Of a stretch of DNA of 6,423 nucleotides, positions 5,393-6,423 are shown one piece after another. The stretch is from Candidatus Woesearchaeota archaeon (GTDB lineage: Archaea; Nanobdellota; Nanobdellia; Woesearchaeales; GW2011-AR9), in assembly GCA_016179995.1 (NCBI GenBank), contig JACPCC010000120.1, positions 9,520 through 15,942 on the forward strand, written 5' to 3'. Numbering within the stretch: position 1 is the stretch's first letter; every line of letters starts with the position of its first letter. The notes beneath the pieces were generated by a model. It searched no databases. It was not told where the DNA came from and saw nothing but the letters and a program-made list of their open reading frames with translations. The position numbers were made by a program, and so were the translations under genes.

Positions 5393-6394
5393 TTATTTCT
5401 TTTCCCGAGATGTTTCTCCTCTTCCACCGGCTCTGCCACGAGTACCTGAACCGCCAGGGCCACCTGGACCGCCGCGACCTTTGAAAGAGCCTTTTCTTTT
5501 GTCGTTGAAAGATCTTTTTTGTCCTTGACCACGGCCTTTGGAGCTAAATCCGCCTCTCTCTTCTGATTTAGGTTTAAACTCTACTTTAATAACCACGCCT
5601 TCTGAATCTTTCATTTTTCCATCGACAAGACCTAACTTGGCTACGTCTTCCGGATGAATTTTTATTTTAGATAGATTTTTTAAAGCATCAAATAATGCTT
5701 GCAATAAACTTAACTTTGTTTTAGTTTGACCATAAGTTTTACTCCAGACATCTTTAATTCCAGCCAGGGCCAAAACCTTAGCACATTCTTTTTCAACACA
5801 AAGACCTTTACCTTTAGGGGCAGGCATTAATACAATTCGCGCTGAACTGCAGCGGCCTTCTACGGTAAAAGGAATGGAATGAGCTTCTTTACAGCCGCAC
5901 TGCCAACTGCCGCAGCCACGACGTACTCTAATGATACTTAGACGGGCATTTCGCTTAGCTTTATCACGTGAAGGAACGGTCTCTTTACTTGTTCCAGTAG
6001 CTCCGCCAACGTAACCGTTTTTATTTCCGACTACAACATAAGTGGTAAAGTGGATCTTGTTTCCTTCTTTGGTTTTTTTCTGAGTTTGACGGAAAACTCT
6101 TCTTTGACCGCCGCCAAACTTACCTTTAGCTTTTCCAATTAACAATAAATCTTCTTCTAACTCTGGAAGAAGAGTATCGGTTATCTGTGCTTCTTGTATT
6201 AATAAACCTTGTTTGAAAATATCTTCAATATCAGTAATTTGCCCTTCTTTTACTTTCTTTCCTAATTCGCGCTCAATTTCCGGCTTCAGCTGCTCTGCCA
6301 GAGAGCCGTGGCTGATCAATTCCTTGCCCATTGCTTCCAGCAAAAATGAGTTTTCGCCTACAAGCTTTTTTACCAGATGGCTGATAGTTACCAT
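5393..6394 (-). CDS. rps5: Small subunit ribosomal protein uS5 with foreign N-terminal domain and Arg-Gly tail
   Basis: uS5 lines the mRNA entry side of the small subunit and supports decoding accuracy. The uS5 body runs from about residue 44 to 270. It contains KVKEGQITDIEDIF, the double-stranded-RNA-binding-like domain (YVVVGNKNGYVGG), RGCGSWQCGC (159-168), HSIPFTVEG, and the C-terminal domain with PAPKGKGLCVEKECAKVLALAGIKDVWSKTYGQTKTKL. I start it at the ATG at 6394 (333 residues), with GGTG (6404-6401) 6 bases upstream. A TTG at 6406 is also in frame, but in-frame stops lie just before it. Two oddities stand out. Residues 1-43 are not uS5-like and differ in GC and codon use, and no methionine follows that would start a normal uS5. 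The last 60 residues are a Gly/Arg/Lys-rich low-complexity tail. Archaeal uS5 is usually about 210-240 residues. First gene of the visible uS5-uL30-uL15-secY series. Confidence 0.93.
   Translation of the reverse strand: MVTISHLVKKLVGENSFLLEAMGKELISHGSLAEQLKPEIERELGKKVKEGQITDIEDIFKQGLLIQEAQITDTLLPELEEDLLLIGKAKGKFGGGQRRVFRQTQKKTKEGNKIHFTTYVVVGNKNGYVGGATGTSKETVPSRDKAKRNARLSIIRVRRGCGSWQCGCKEAHSIPFTVEGRCSSARIVLMPAPKGKGLCVEKECAKVLALAGIKDVWSKTYGQTKTKLSLLQALFDALKNLSKIKIHPEDVAKLGLVDGKMKDSEGVVIKVEFKPKSEERGGFSSKGRGQGQKRSFNDKRKGSFKGRGGPGGPGGSGTRGRAGGRGETSREKK
6254..6394 (-). other. Foreign-looking helical N-terminal domain fused to uS5
   Basis: Residues 1-47 (MVTISHLVKKLV, LLEAMGKELISHGSLAEQLK, PEIERELGKK) read as three short helices. 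From memory, they resemble the N-terminal helical domain of small archaeal proteins that begin TISHLVKK and continue with LAxxLKPEIExELGKKVK. The seven leucine codons here are CTG four times, TTG twice and CTT once. The first nine leucines of the uS5 part are TTA six times, CTT twice and TTG once, with no CTG. Confidence 0.6.
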
Positions 6395-6423
6395 GCAAAA
6401 CACCAAATGTTACTATAATAACA

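Noticed and set aside
6395..6406. TTG start at 6406 adding four residues (MVFC) to uS5
   Set aside because: The ATG at 6394 has the better-placed GGTG and gives the MVTISHL start expected for this domain; the TTG would overlap that SD.

Overview
The window looks like archaeal chromosome, most likely from a DPANN lineage close to Woesearchaeota or Pacearchaeota. The evidence is the archaeal-type ribosomal proteins (uS5 with RGCGSWQCGC, an archaeal-length uL30, and uL15 with a THGWGS start), an archaeal SecY, an AT-rich base composition, and TATA-like boxes with GGTGA- or AGGGGG-type Shine-Dalgarno (SD) sequences. The lineage is an inference from remembered family features; no search was run. 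All real genes read on the minus strand, so transcription runs from right to left.

Right half (about 6400 to 2560): the distal end of the classic archaeal ribosomal protein cluster, in the order uS5, uL30, uL15, secY. Three products are ribosomal subunits and the fourth is the translocon pore that docks under the ribosome. The order is conserved, but the spacers are long for such an operon (about 122, 98 and 153 bases). They hold short tandem repeats with periods of 7, 14 and 12 bases. A hairpin followed by a T-rich tract lies exactly at the secY stop codon and probably ends the operon.

Left half (about 2440 to 1): three separately spaced accessory genes. The first is a metallo-beta-lactamase-fold hydrolase that stops short of the family's usual C-terminus. 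The second is an unrecognised 128-residue protein with its own promoter and terminator. The third is a long gene running off the left edge (419 codons visible, no stop). It carries a Cys-His-Asp arrangement like transglutaminase or papain-like enzymes.

The most unusual observation is at the right end. The uS5 gene begins with about 47 residues that do not belong to uS5 and resemble a small archaeal helical N-terminal domain. They join the uS5 body at a short sequence (LGKKVKEG) that both families appear to share. GC content and leucine codons change sharply there (47.5% against 28% GC in the 120 bases on either side). This is either a genuine recent fusion or a chimeric assembly join near a contig end. 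No mobile element, CRISPR array, tRNA or rRNA was seen.
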